Shown in pieces: positions 1 to 6,533 of a DNA stretch of 8,048 nt. The notes beneath the pieces were generated by a model. That model did no database searches. It was not told where the DNA came from and worked only from the letters and a program-made list of their open reading frames with translations. Numbering within the stretch: the first letter of the stretch is position 1; the number at the start of each line of letters is the position of its first letter. Position numbers and translations under genes: made by a program. The stretch covers positions 1 to 8,048 of the forward strand of contig DYFX01000050.1 in assembly GCA_020724945.1 (NCBI GenBank). Reading direction: 5' to 3'. This DNA is from Candidatus Paceibacter sp. (GTDB lineage: Bacteria > Patescibacteriota > Patescibacteriia > SG8-24 > DYFX01).

Positions 1-1
1 C

Positions 2-178
2 CTCCACGACGACTGGCTGCGCTTCGGCCTCGGCGACCTGCCGAGCGGCACCGGCACCCTGACGGTCTCTTCCCCGTATTCCGACACCTCGTACAAGCGC
101 TATTCGGTCATCATCTCCTGGTTCGACCGCTCCGGCACGATGCGCTCCATCACCCATAGCGCCGAAAAGGCCAACTGA
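2..178 (+). CDS. Partial PilV-like type IV prepilin (3' end only)
   Basis: The open frame enters from the left edge and ends at TGA 176-178, leaving 58 C-terminal residues. The visible part ends in a beta-strand-rich segment with YSVIISWFDRSGTMRSIT, the alternating pattern seen at the C-terminus of minor pilins of the PilV/FimT kind (V-x-V-x-W-x-D-R-x-G). The N-terminal prepilin signal lies outside the window, so the subfamily cannot be fixed. The next gene starts one base after this stop and is itself a prepilin, which supports a minor-pilin operon with translational coupling. Codon use is strongly G/C at third positions, like its neighbours. A different pseudopilin subfamily is possible. 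Confidence 0.72.
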   Translation, partial: LHDDWLRFGLGDLPSGTGTLTVSSPYSDTSYKRYSVIISWFDRSGTMRSITHSAEKAN

Positions 179-179
179 T

Positions 180-740
180 ATGCGCGTCCGCGGCGTCACC
201 ACCATCGAACTCGCCGTCTCCATGGCCGTCGGCGCCATGGTCTTCACCATCCTCGGCGCCATCTTCATCGCGCAGGGCCGCTATTTCGCCATCGAGGACG
301 CCATCGCCGAGACGCAGTACAACGCCTTCCAGATCCTCGACAGCGCCGGACTGTACGCGCTCTCGGCCTCCGGCATCATCGGCGGCCGCGAGATCAACGG
401 CACGACCTATGCCTCCGGCACTTCGACCGTCGTCCTCGCCCTTCCCTCGATCGACGCCGCAGGCACGCTGCTCGTCAACACCTACGACTATGTGGCCCTC
501 GGGACGGCGGCCGACGACCCGACGCGCTTCGTCGTCGACATCGATGCCGATCCCGCTTCCGACCGCGTCGACGCCACGCGGTACCCGGGCGCGCTGGTGG
601 ACAGGCTTATTTTCCGATATAATGCAGTCGATCCGACGGAAGCCACGGCGATCGAGCTGTATGTCCGTACGCGCAAGGACGCCCGGGGGCAGGCCATCCT
701 GACGCCCCTCGGCAAGATCTACTACTTGGGCTCAATCTGA
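180..740 (+). CDS. PilW-like type IV minor prepilin
   Basis: 186 residues. The N-terminus is a class III (type IV prepilin) signal: a short basic leader MRVRG, cleavage expected after G5, then VTTIELAVSMAVGAMVFTILGAIF. Glu10 falls at position +5 of the mature protein, and a hydrophobic helix of about 20 residues follows. PilD-type peptidases cut and N-methylate such proteins, and the mature pilin anchors in the inner membrane before entering a pilus. The body (about 60-186) is a globular beta-rich domain with no cysteines, ending KIYYLGSI. Length and position between a PilV-like and a PilX-like gene suit PilW, a minor pilin thought to prime assembly. The start follows the upstream stop by one base, with only a weak AAAGG upstream. 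Subfamily is inferred from context; the prepilin nature is directly visible. Confidence 0.85.
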   Translation: MRVRGVTTIELAVSMAVGAMVFTILGAIFIAQGRYFAIEDAIAETQYNAFQILDSAGLYALSASGIIGGREINGTTYASGTSTVVLALPSIDAAGTLLVNTYDYVALGTAADDPTRFVVDIDADPASDRVDATRYPGALVDRLIFRYNAVDPTEATAIELYVRTRKDARGQAILTPLGKIYYLGSI

Positions 741-744
741 ACCT

Positions 745-2535
745 ATGATCATAAGGGGGAAATCGCGCGGACAGGTCCTGCTGCTGTCCGTCGTGCTGCT
801 GTCCGTCGTGCTCGGGCTCGTCGGGGCCTTCATGGGCTATTTGAGCGGCGTGCGCAAGGCGACCAGCACCTTCTCCGCGCGCGCGGCGGCCCGCCAGGCG
901 GCGCTCGCGGGCATCGAGAAGGCCGTCTGGTGCCTCAACCAGCCGGACGGCGACGATTGCGGAGGCAATAGCGGGCTCGACTACGCCGGCGAGTCCGATG
1001 TCTCCGCCGGCGAGGACGCCTTCTTCACGACCGACATCGCCGACATCACCTCCAACCTCAAGACCGTCACCTCGATCGGATCGTATCCGAACATCGAGAA
1101 CCCCGTCGCGACCGTCATCCTCAAGGCCGACATCCAGACCGACACGGAGTCGGCGAGCTTCCACTACGGCGTCCAGACCGGCAACGGCGGCTTCGAGCTC
1201 GGCGGCAACGCCTATGTCGACGGCAACATCTACGCCAACGGCAGCGTGACCGGGGCCAACAACTCGTATGTCACGGGCGATGTCTGGGTCGCCGGAGGCA
1301 CCGCGCTCACGCCGGCGGAGGAAGTCACGAGCAACACGCTCGAGTACGAGTTCGGACGCGTCTCCCCCGCGCTCGACATCGCCCAGTCGTTCAAGTTGAG
1401 CGCAGGCGCCTCCATCAACAAGTTGAGCTTCTATGTCCGCAAGGTGGGCAGCCCTTCGAATGTCACCGTCCGCATCCTGGCGAACAACGCGGGCGTGCCG
1501 TCGAAGACCGTCATCGCGAACGGCACGCTGGCCGCGTCATCCGTGACGACGAGTTTCGACTGGGTCGATGTCAGCTTCTCGACGCCGCCCGCCCTCGCGG
1601 CCAATGTCACCTATTGGGTCTCGATCGACACCTCCGCGAACGCCAATAATTACTGGGTCATCGGCGGCCTGGGCAACAACGGCTACGGCAACGGCGTCGG
1701 CATGAGTTCCGCCAACTGGAACGCGAGCTCGCCCGTCTGGTCCGACGCCTCGCGCGACTTCAACTTCAAGGTCTGGACCGGCGGCGTCGTGACCTCGATC
1801 GACAACGTCGATGTCCTCGGCGAAGCCCACGCCAACACCATCGCCAACGCCGACATCAGCGGCGACGCCTACTATCAGACGATCGTGAACTCGAATGTCG
1901 GGGGCGCCTCCTATCCCGGCACCCCCGACCCCGGCCCGATCGAGATGCCGCTCTCCGACGCGACGATCGTCCAGTGGAAGTCCGAAGCCGCGAACGGGGG
2001 CACCGTCACGGGCGACGTGGTCTATGACGGCACCTCCAACGCCCTCGGGCCGAAGCGGATCACCGGCAACATGACCGTGAAGAACGGCGCCTCGCTCACC
2101 ATCAACGGGACCCTTCATGTCGAAGGCGATCTCCTGCTGGACAATAACGCCATCGTGTCCTTGGCGGCCGGTTACGGCGCGAGCTCCGGGATGATCATCG
2201 TCGACGGCAAGGTCACGGTCAGCAACAATGTCACCTTCAACGGCTCCGGCACCCCGGGCTCGTATGTGATGATCCTGACGACGAACGATTCGCTCGATCC
2301 GAACAGTCCCGCCATGCTGCTGTCGAACAACAGCGACAACTCCATCTTCTACGCCTCCGACGGCATGATCTCCATCTCCGCGAACGCGACCCTCAAGGAG
2401 GTCACGGCCTTCAAGCTCTACCTGCAGAACAACGCCTTCGTGCAGTACGAAAGCGGGCTCGCCAATGTCAACTTCTCGAGCGGTCCGGGCGGCGGCTGGT
2501 CGCTCAAGGTCGGCACCCTTCGTGAAATCCGTTGA
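745..2535 (+). CDS. PilX-like surface protein with beta-helix and inserted jelly-roll-like domain
   Basis: 596 residues. The N-terminus (RGQ then a hydrophobic stretch, residues 11-32) resembles PilX N-terminal domains: a basic start and a membrane helix, but no Glu at +5. Residues about 33-170 form a mixed region containing one short CLNQPDGDDC cysteine pair. Residues about 150-190 and 346-590 carry short glycine/asparagine-rich strands (for example YVDGNIYANGSVTG, ADISGDAYYQTI, GTLHVEGDLLLDNNA), the pattern of a bactofilin-like or parallel beta-helix. Between them, residues about 195-345 form a separate beta-sandwich-like block with TYWVSIDTSANANNYW and ending in FNFKVWTGG, resembling 'choice-of-anchor' jelly-roll domains. 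It is far longer than classical PilX (about 200 residues). Its place between pilW and pilM suggests an adhesive or tip subunit; that role is inferred. Confidence 0.72.
   Translation: MIIRGKSRGQVLLLSVVLLSVVLGLVGAFMGYLSGVRKATSTFSARAAARQAALAGIEKAVWCLNQPDGDDCGGNSGLDYAGESDVSAGEDAFFTTDIADITSNLKTVTSIGSYPNIENPVATVILKADIQTDTESASFHYGVQTGNGGFELGGNAYVDGNIYANGSVTGANNSYVTGDVWVAGGTALTPAEEVTSNTLEYEFGRVSPALDIAQSFKLSAGASINKLSFYVRKVGSPSNVTVRILANNAGVPSKTVIANGTLAASSVTTSFDWVDVSFSTPPALAANVTYWVSIDTSANANNYWVIGGLGNNGYGNGVGMSSANWNASSPVWSDASRDFNFKVWTGGVVTSIDNVDVLGEAHANTIANADISGDAYYQTIVNSNVGGASYPGTPDPGPIEMPLSDATIVQWKSEAANGGTVTGDVVYDGTSNALGPKRITGNMTVKNGASLTINGTLHVEGDLLLDNNAIVSLAAGYGASSGMIIVDGKVTVSNNVTFNGSGTPGSYVMILTTNDSLDPNSPAMLLSNNSDNSIFYASDGMISISANATLKEVTAFKLYLQNNAFVQYESGLANVNFSSGPGGGWSLKVGTLREIR
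781..810 (+). repeat. Perfect 15-bp tandem duplication in the PilX-like membrane helix
   Basis: CTGCTGTCCGTCGTG occurs twice head to tail (781-795 and 796-810). It is in frame and encodes LLSVV-LLSVV, residues 13-22 of the transmembrane helix. The repeat is exact at every third position, which points to a recent duplication by slippage rather than selection for the protein sequence alone. Confidence 0.85.
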
Positions 2536-2541
2536 TGCCCC

Positions 2542-3642
2542 ATGCTCTTCTTCCCTGATCCGACAAGCCGCGCGGTCGGGCTCGACATCTCCGAGCATGT
2601 CTTCCGTTTGGTCGAGATCCGTCGCGGCCCCTTCTATCGCCGCAAGCTGCAGCTCTACCGCTACTCCGAGGAGCGCGTCGAGGACGGCGTCGTGGTCGCG
2701 GGCGAATTCAAGAAGCCCGAGATCGTCACCGAACGGCTCAAGAGCCTGATGAAGAAGGCGTACAAGCGCCGGACCTCGCGCGGCGTCGTCGTGTCGCTGC
2801 CGGAGACGCGTACCTTCATCAAGGTCATCAGCGTGAAACGGCCCGAGAAGACGGAGGATGTCCCCGCCGCCATCCTCGCCGAGGCGGAGCTCCACATCCC
2901 GACTCCCATCAACGAGCTGTATGTCGACTGGCAGCACGCGGAGGATCCGGAGAAGGTTCCCGTCGGGAAGTCGATGGATGTGACGATCGCGGCGGCGCCC
3001 AAACAGATCGTCGACAGCTATTCCTCCGCGCTCGAGGCGGCCGGGCTGGTGCCCGTCGCCTTCGAGATCGAGGCCCAGGCCATCGTGCGCAGCGTCGTGC
3101 CGCTCAAGGACGGGGAGGGCAAGACCATCGGCATCGTCGACTTCGGCGCGTCGCGCTCGAGCTTCGTCGTCTACGATCGCGGGACCATCCAATTCACGGT
3201 CAGCATCCCGCTCTCCGGCGATGTCGTCACCCGCCGCATCGCCGAGACGCTTTCCGTCGAGATGCCGGAAGCGGAACGCACCAAGCGGCAGTGCGGCGTC
3301 GACGCCCACAAGTGCGGCACGCGGCTCTGGTCGATCATGGAGCCGTTCTTGAGCGAAATGGCCGAACGCATCATCGACGCGGTGAACTTCTACCGCGATC
3401 ACTTCCCCGGCGGCCGCCCGCTCGACGAGATCGTGCTCTGCGGCGGCGGAGCGAACATGGCGCGCATGGACGAACTGCTCTCCGAGCTCACCAAGACGCC
3501 CGTGCGGCGGGCGGATCCCTGGGTCAACATCGACCCGGGCCATTCGCCGCTCCCGCCGGAAATCATCTTGAGCTCCACCACGGCCGTCGGCCTCGCCTTG
3601 CGGCAGCTGATGCCGGAAACGGACGCGCGCAAGACCCTATGA
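2542..3642 (+). CDS. pilM: PilM, actin-like ATPase of the type IV pilus inner-membrane platform
   Basis: 366 residues, close to the usual 350-380. It shows the actin/FtsA-like fold signatures: AVGLDISEHVFRLVEI near residue 11 (phosphate-1 strand-turn), SLPETRTFIKVI (about 88), IGIVDFGASRSSFVVYDRG (about 195-213, phosphate-2 loop) and EIVLCGGGANMARMDELL (about 298-315, adenosine motif). PilM is a cytoplasmic ATP-binding protein that holds the N-terminal tail of PilN and links the PilNO platform to the motor. No membrane segment is visible, as expected. The start lies 6 bases after the previous stop with no Shine-Dalgarno motif. It overlaps pilN by the last four bases (ATGA). The ATPase fold and operon order make the call secure. 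Confidence 0.95.
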   Translation: MLFFPDPTSRAVGLDISEHVFRLVEIRRGPFYRRKLQLYRYSEERVEDGVVVAGEFKKPEIVTERLKSLMKKAYKRRTSRGVVVSLPETRTFIKVISVKRPEKTEDVPAAILAEAELHIPTPINELYVDWQHAEDPEKVPVGKSMDVTIAAAPKQIVDSYSSALEAAGLVPVAFEIEAQAIVRSVVPLKDGEGKTIGIVDFGASRSSFVVYDRGTIQFTVSIPLSGDVVTRRIAETLSVEMPEAERTKRQCGVDAHKCGTRLWSIMEPFLSEMAERIIDAVNFYRDHFPGGRPLDEIVLCGGGANMARMDELLSELTKTPVRRADPWVNIDPGHSPLPPEIILSSTTAVGLALRQLMPETDARKTL

Positions 3643-4193
3643 TCGCCCTCAATCTCCTCTCGCCCAAACAGAAGGAGGCGCTTCGCGCCCGCGTCGTCTA
3701 CGCGATGCTCGAACGCCTGATGATCGTCTTCGTGGCGCTGCTGCTCGCGTCGAGCGTCCTCGCGCTGTTCGTCAAGATCCGGCTGACCGAGGGTTTGAGC
3801 CAGGTGCAGACGCGCCAGATCCTCTCGTCGGAATACATCACGGTCAACAGCGAGATCCGCCAGCTGAACCAGCAGATCGGCCGCGTCGAAGCCTTGCAGA
3901 AGATGGCCGTCTCGCCCTCGGCGCTGCTCCTCGACATCGCGGAACGGACGCCGCCCGGCGTCCGCGTCACCGGCATGGATTTCGACGTGAAGTCGAAGTC
4001 GATGCGTCTCTCCGGCACGGCCATCGACCGCGACGCCCTCCTGCTCTACGAAGAAGCCATGCGCGGATCGCCGTTCGTGGAATCCCTCCAGTCGCCGATC
4101 TCCAATCTCTTCCAGAAGGAGAACATCAACTTCCAGTTCATGATCGTCCTCGATACGGACGCCATGCGGAAGGCGTACGAACCCTCCCTATGA
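3639..4193 (+). CDS. pilN: PilN, type IV pilus inner-membrane assembly protein
   Basis: 184 residues. It begins MIALNLLSPKQKEAL, a version of the conserved INLLP-type cytoplasmic tail that binds PilM. One transmembrane helix follows at about residues 27-45, then a helical stretch (about 46-85) and a periplasmic alpha/beta domain typical of PilN: LLLDIAERTPPGVRVTGMDFD, SKSMRLSGTAIDRDALLLYEEAMRGSPFVESLQSP, INFQFMIVLD. PilN pairs with PilO and connects cytoplasmic PilM to the rest of the machine. The same frame stays open upstream inside pilM, but only this ATG gives the family N-terminus, and it lies in an ATGA overlap with the pilM stop. It overlaps pilO in the same way. Confidence 0.93.
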   Translation: MIALNLLSPKQKEALRARVVYAMLERLMIVFVALLLASSVLALFVKIRLTEGLSQVQTRQILSSEYITVNSEIRQLNQQIGRVEALQKMAVSPSALLLDIAERTPPGVRVTGMDFDVKSKSMRLSGTAIDRDALLLYEEAMRGSPFVESLQSPISNLFQKENINFQFMIVLDTDAMRKAYEPSL

Positions 4194-4747
4194 AGCTCGC
4201 GCGCGCCAAAGGCGTCGTCATCTTCCTGACCGTCTCCGGACTCGCGGTCAACGCCGCGCTCGCGCTCTTGCTGTTCCTGCCGACCATGCAGGAGATCGGG
4301 ACGCTTTCCCGGGAAATCGTCCTCGCCCACTCGGAGCTCGAAGCCCAGTACCTGAACCGCAAGAACCTGCTTTCGAGCGGCGAGAAAGCCCGGGACGTCC
4401 GCGAGACGATGCGTGCGCTCGGCGCGCAGTTCCTTCCGGACGGGCGGGAACTCGATTTCATCACCGCCGTCGAGAAGCTCGCCGCCGAAAACGGCGTCGA
4501 AGAGCGCATCCTGCTGACCGTGAACGCCGGCGGCAAGGGCGCCGACGAGCTCCGTCTCGGCTTCGACATCACCCTGAACGGCCCCTCGCCGGCTGTCCTG
4601 CAGACGGTCATCGACCTCGAACGCATGCCGACCCTGATGATCTTCGAATCGGCGGTCGTGCGTCCGGGTGAAGGCGCTCCGGACGGCCCGTCCTTCCTTT
4701 CCATCAACCTGCGCGGCTCCTTGGTCGCGCCACCCCGCGGACTATGA
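4190..4747 (+). CDS. pilO: PilO-like type IV pilus inner-membrane assembly protein
   Basis: 185 residues. There is a short cytoplasmic N-terminus, one transmembrane helix at about residues 8-31 (VVIFLTVSGLAVNAALALLLFLP), a likely coiled coil at about 33-75 (EIGTLSREIVLAHSELEAQYLNRKNLLSS), then a small alpha/beta domain (DFITAVEKLAAENGVEERILLTV; LRLGFDITLNGPSPAVLQTVIDLERMPTLMIFESAVV). This matches the PilO plan, including the ferredoxin-like domain in which a conserved helix precedes LMIFES-type strands. The gene starts in the ATGA overlap with pilN and ends in another with the following small gene. Sequence identity to well-studied PilO looks low, so the name rests on architecture and synteny together. 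Confidence 0.87.
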   Translation: MKLARAKGVVIFLTVSGLAVNAALALLLFLPTMQEIGTLSREIVLAHSELEAQYLNRKNLLSSGEKARDVRETMRALGAQFLPDGRELDFITAVEKLAAENGVEERILLTVNAGGKGADELRLGFDITLNGPSPAVLQTVIDLERMPTLMIFESAVVRPGEGAPDGPSFLSINLRGSLVAPPRGL

Positions 4748-5016
4748 AGAAGCCCAGCTCGTTCACGCTCATGCGCCGCGCGTTCACCGCCGGAGTGCTC
4801 CTGCTCGCCGGCTGCTTCCTGGCGTTCGTCGGCTACATGTACATCACCTACGACGGCATCTTGACCGGGAATGTCGAGGTCGAGCTTTCGCCCGACCTGC
4901 TCGCCAACCTGCAGACGCGCCGCTTCGAGGAGGCCGTCCTCCGCATGGAGACGCGCGCGTCGCTGCCGGATGTGCCGGCAGGTCTGCCGGATCCGTACGA
5001 CGCGCCGGCACCGTGA
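4744..5016 (+). CDS. Small single-TM protein, last gene of the pil operon
   Basis: 90 residues, family not recognised. The N-terminus is basic (MKKPSSFTLMRR), then comes a hydrophobic helix at about 14-34 (FTAGVLLLAGCFLAFVGYMYI) containing a cysteine in AGCF. A short segment follows with a predicted helix (SPDLLANLQTRRFEEAVLRMETRA), ending in a proline-rich tail (LPDVPAGLPDPYDAPAP). The LLAGC stretch recalls a lipobox, but the hydrophobic run continues well past the cysteine, so a plain transmembrane anchor is as likely. It occupies the place where pilP follows pilO in diderm bacteria and is coupled to pilO by an ATGA overlap, but no PilP beta-domain is visible. A role as a platform accessory protein is inferred only from position. 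Its TGA forms a TGATCA palindrome with the convergent stop. Confidence 0.75.
   Translation: MKKPSSFTLMRRAFTAGVLLLAGCFLAFVGYMYITYDGILTGNVEVELSPDLLANLQTRRFEEAVLRMETRASLPDVPAGLPDPYDAPAP
4963..4981. repeat. Inverted repeat near the 3' end of the last pil gene
   Basis: CTGCCGG (4963-4969), a 5-base loop, then CCGGCAG (4975-4981) is a perfect 7-bp stem. There is no T tract on either strand, so it is not an intrinsic terminator as it stands. It lies just downstream of the convergent desulfurase gene and could help end or stabilise that transcript; this is speculative. Confidence 0.35.
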
Positions 5017-6156
5017 TCAGCGATTGAGCGCTTCCGTAAGGGCGCCGACGAACGCGTCGGCGTCTTTTTCGCCGCTCCCGTGCCCGAAACTGGCGCGGAT
5101 GACCGAACGCGCGCGGACATCGTCGAGTCCGAGCGCGCGGATGACGGATGACGCCTCGCGGCTGCCGGACTTGCAGGCGCTGCCGGCGGCGATCATCACG
5201 CCGGCGCGGCTCATGAGCAGGACGATCCAGTCGTTCTCCTTGCCGACGCATTCGATCGAAAGGATGTGCGGAACGACGGGGACGCCTTCGAGGATGACGG
5301 GCTTCGCGCCCGACGGCAGCGCGGCGAGCGTCCTCGCGCGCAGTTCCTCGTAGCGGAGGATTTCCGACGGACGCTTTGCGCGGAGCGCCGCGGCGGCCGC
5401 GCCGAAGGCGGCGATGCCGAGGGCGTTCTCGGTGCCGGAACGGAGGCCGCCTTCATGTCCGCCGCCGGTCAGGACCGGAGCGAGCTTCACGCCGCGGCGG
5501 ACGCCGAGCGCGCCGACGCCTTTCGGTCCTCCGATCTTATGCGCGGAGACCGTGAAGAGGTCGGCGTGCGCGGAACGCATGTCGACATCGGCGGAGACGA
5601 CGGCCTGCACCGCATCGACATGGAAGAGCGGCGGGGCGGGCAGCCGTTTGAGCCCCGCGCCGATCTCGGCGACCGGCTGCAGCGTGCCGACCTCGTTGGA
5701 AGCGGCGATGACGGAGACGAGCGCCGTCTCCGCCCGCACGGCGCGCAGGATTTCCTCGGCACGGACGACGCCGTCGGATCCGGGCTGGACGACGGTCAGC
5801 GAAAGTCCCCGTTTCTCGAGCGCCTCGAAGGTCTTGAGGACGGAGGCGTGCTCGAGCGCGGTCGTGACGGCGTGCATGGGCCGCCCGGCTTCGAGGAGCG
5901 GTTCGATGACGCCGCGGATCGCGAGATTATTGGCTTCGGTCGCGCCGGAGGTGAAGACGACTTCGGAGGCGTCCGCGCCGATCAGCGAGGCGACCTCGCC
6001 GCGGGATTTCTCGAGTTCCTTGCGCGCGGCCTGTCCGAGCGCGTGGATGGCGGAAGGGTTGGCGTACTGCGTTTCGGCGTGCGAACGCAGTGCCTGGAGG
6101 GCTTCCGGGCGCGGCGGCGAGCTGGCAGCGTTGTCGAGATAGGCGATGTCCTGCAT
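5017..6156 (-). CDS. Cysteine desulfurase (IscS/NifS family)
   Basis: 379 residues, usual length for a class V aminotransferase-fold, PLP-dependent cysteine desulfurase. The enzyme takes sulfur from L-cysteine as an enzyme persulfide for Fe-S clusters or tRNA thiolation. Visible signatures: YLDNAASSP at the N-terminus, TSGATEANN (69-77), EHAS with His103, HVDAVQ (Asp181, Gln184) contacting PLP, SAHKIGGPKGVG with the Schiff-base Lys207, GGGHEGGLRSGTEN (231-244), and GSACKSGS with the persulfide Cys328 in a short loop. The start lies one base after the stop of the upstream Nfu-like gene, so the two are translationally coupled. The 3' end abuts the pil operon with no gap and contains its terminator. 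NifS, IscS and SufS-like roles cannot be separated from this sequence alone. Confidence 0.95.
   Translation of the reverse strand: MQDIAYLDNAASSPPRPEALQALRSHAETQYANPSAIHALGQAARKELEKSRGEVASLIGADASEVVFTSGATEANNLAIRGVIEPLLEAGRPMHAVTTALEHASVLKTFEALEKRGLSLTVVQPGSDGVVRAEEILRAVRAETALVSVIAASNEVGTLQPVAEIGAGLKRLPAPPLFHVDAVQAVVSADVDMRSAHADLFTVSAHKIGGPKGVGALGVRRGVKLAPVLTGGGHEGGLRSGTENALGIAAFGAAAAALRAKRPSEILRYEELRARTLAALPSGAKPVILEGVPVVPHILSIECVGKENDWIVLLMSRAGVMIAAGSACKSGSREASSVIRALGLDDVRARSVIRASFGHGSGEKDADAFVGALTEALNR
5038..5069 (+). terminator. Intrinsic terminator of the pil operon, inside the convergent gene
   Basis: CGCCGACG (5043-5050), loop AACG, CGTCGGCG (5055-5062) is a perfect 8-bp GC-rich stem followed by TCTTTTT (5063-5069). 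Weaker pairs can extend the base of the stem into the AAGGG/TCTTT flanks. It begins 21 bases after the pil stop codon (26 to the perfect stem). The whole structure lies within the last 18 codons of the - strand cysteine desulfurase gene. Read on the - strand the hairpin lacks a T tract, so it works in one direction only. Confidence 0.85.
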
Positions 6157-6157
6157 G

Positions 6158-6376
6158 TCATTCGGCGATCACGGCGGTGATGTCCGGAAAAGCGTTCTTG
6201 ATGAGCGGCTCGACGCCGAGCTTCAGCGTGACGGGCGCGAGCGCGCAGCTCCCGCAAGCGCCGCGGAACTTCAGGCGCACGACGCCGCCTTCGACCGAGA
6301 CCACCTCGATCTCCCCGCCGTGCGCACGCACCGCGGGCCGGACGGAATCGAGGATGACGTCGATCTTGTCGCGCAT
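6158..6376 (-). CDS. Nfu-type NifU C-terminal domain Fe-S scaffold protein
   Basis: 72 residues, a stand-alone NifU C-terminal (Nfu) domain. It begins MRDKIDVILDSVRPAVRAHGGEIEVV, the family's standard N-terminus, followed by VRLKFRGACGSCALAPVTLKLGVEPLIKNAFPDI. Cys41 and Cys44 form the CxxC motif that holds a bridging [4Fe-4S] cluster in a dimer. The frame is open upstream to an ATG at 6490, but the added residues have no family match and cross the promoter-like site, so the ATG at 6376 is chosen. No Shine-Dalgarno motif precedes it, and the predicted transcript starts only about 2 bases upstream. The gene is followed after one base by the cysteine desulfurase, giving a minimal scaffold plus sulfur-donor pair. 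Confidence 0.93.
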   Translation of the reverse strand: MRDKIDVILDSVRPAVRAHGGEIEVVSVEGGVVRLKFRGACGSCALAPVTLKLGVEPLIKNAFPDITAVIAE

Positions 6377-6384
6377 ATCGGACG

Positions 6385-6413
6385 AGGATAGCCCCGAAAC
6401 GGGTCCTTGTAAA
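6385..6413 (-). promoter_or_regulatory. Promoter of the nfu-desulfurase operon, nearly leaderless
   Basis: On the - strand, TTTACA (6413-6408), exactly 17 bases, then TATCCT (6390-6385). The start of transcription would fall near A6378, two bases before the ATG at 6376. A TATACT at 6420-6415 is an alternative -10 but has no -35 at the right distance. The TATCCT form recurs at other promoter-like sites in this window. Confidence 0.6.
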
Positions 6414-6436
6414 CAGTATACCCGAACGGCCGCCGC

Positions 6437-6453
6437 GGAGGAGAAAAACCTCC
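6437..6453. repeat. Small inverted repeat in the nfu upstream region
   Basis: GGAGG (6437-6441), a 7-base A-rich loop, CCTCC (6449-6453). It lies about 25-40 bases upstream of the -35 of the nfu promoter. It has no terminator tail. Function unknown. Confidence 0.35.
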
Positions 6454-6464
6454 TGCACCGTTTC

Positions 6465-6478
6465 GCGTCAGCTGACGC
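6465..6478. promoter_or_regulatory. Perfect 14-bp palindrome upstream of nfu, candidate operator
   Basis: GCGTCAGCTGACGC is a perfect 14-bp palindrome in the 140-bp gap between the HAD gene and nfu, about 52 bases upstream of the nfu -35. The size and symmetry suit a dimeric regulator, but only one copy is present here and no regulator is encoded nearby. An activator-type or unrelated role is possible. Confidence 0.35.
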
Positions 6479-6504
6479 ATTTCCGTCCACGGAGTCCGGA
6501 GACG

Positions 6505-6533
6505 AAAAAGCCCCCTCTAGGGATCGAGGAGGC
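6505..6533 (-). terminator. Intrinsic terminator of the HAD phosphatase gene
   Basis: On the - strand, GCCTCCTC (6533-6526), an 8-base loop, GAGGGGGC (6517-6510) forms an 8-bp stem with one G-U pair, followed by TTTTT (6509-6505). The stop codon TAG (6519-6517) overlaps the loop and second arm, so the terminator is superimposed on the end of the coding region. Confidence 0.8.

Noticed and set aside
618..623. Perfect TATAAT on the + strand inside the pilW-like gene
   Set aside because: No -35 at 16-18 bp (TGGACA is only 14 bp away), it lies within a coding region, and promoter-like sites in this window use TATCCT instead.
1537..3543. A 668-codon open frame on the - strand opposite the PilX-like gene and pilM
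   Set aside because: It is a shadow of G/C-rich third positions: its translation is dominated by D, G, R, V and A with no domain pattern, and it lies opposite genes with clear family motifs.
3291..3638. Upstream extension of the pilN frame within pilM
   Set aside because: It overlaps pilM in another frame and is arginine-rich shadow sequence; the INLLP-like N-terminus starts at 3639.
5266..6180. Long + strand open frames opposite the cysteine desulfurase
   Set aside because: Composition is R/G/D/A rich without motifs; the - strand frame carries all cysteine desulfurase catalytic residues.
6377..6490. Upstream extension of the nfu frame to an ATG at 6490
   Set aside because: The extra residues do not match the Nfu family and cover the predicted promoter; the ATG at 6376 gives the standard N-terminus.
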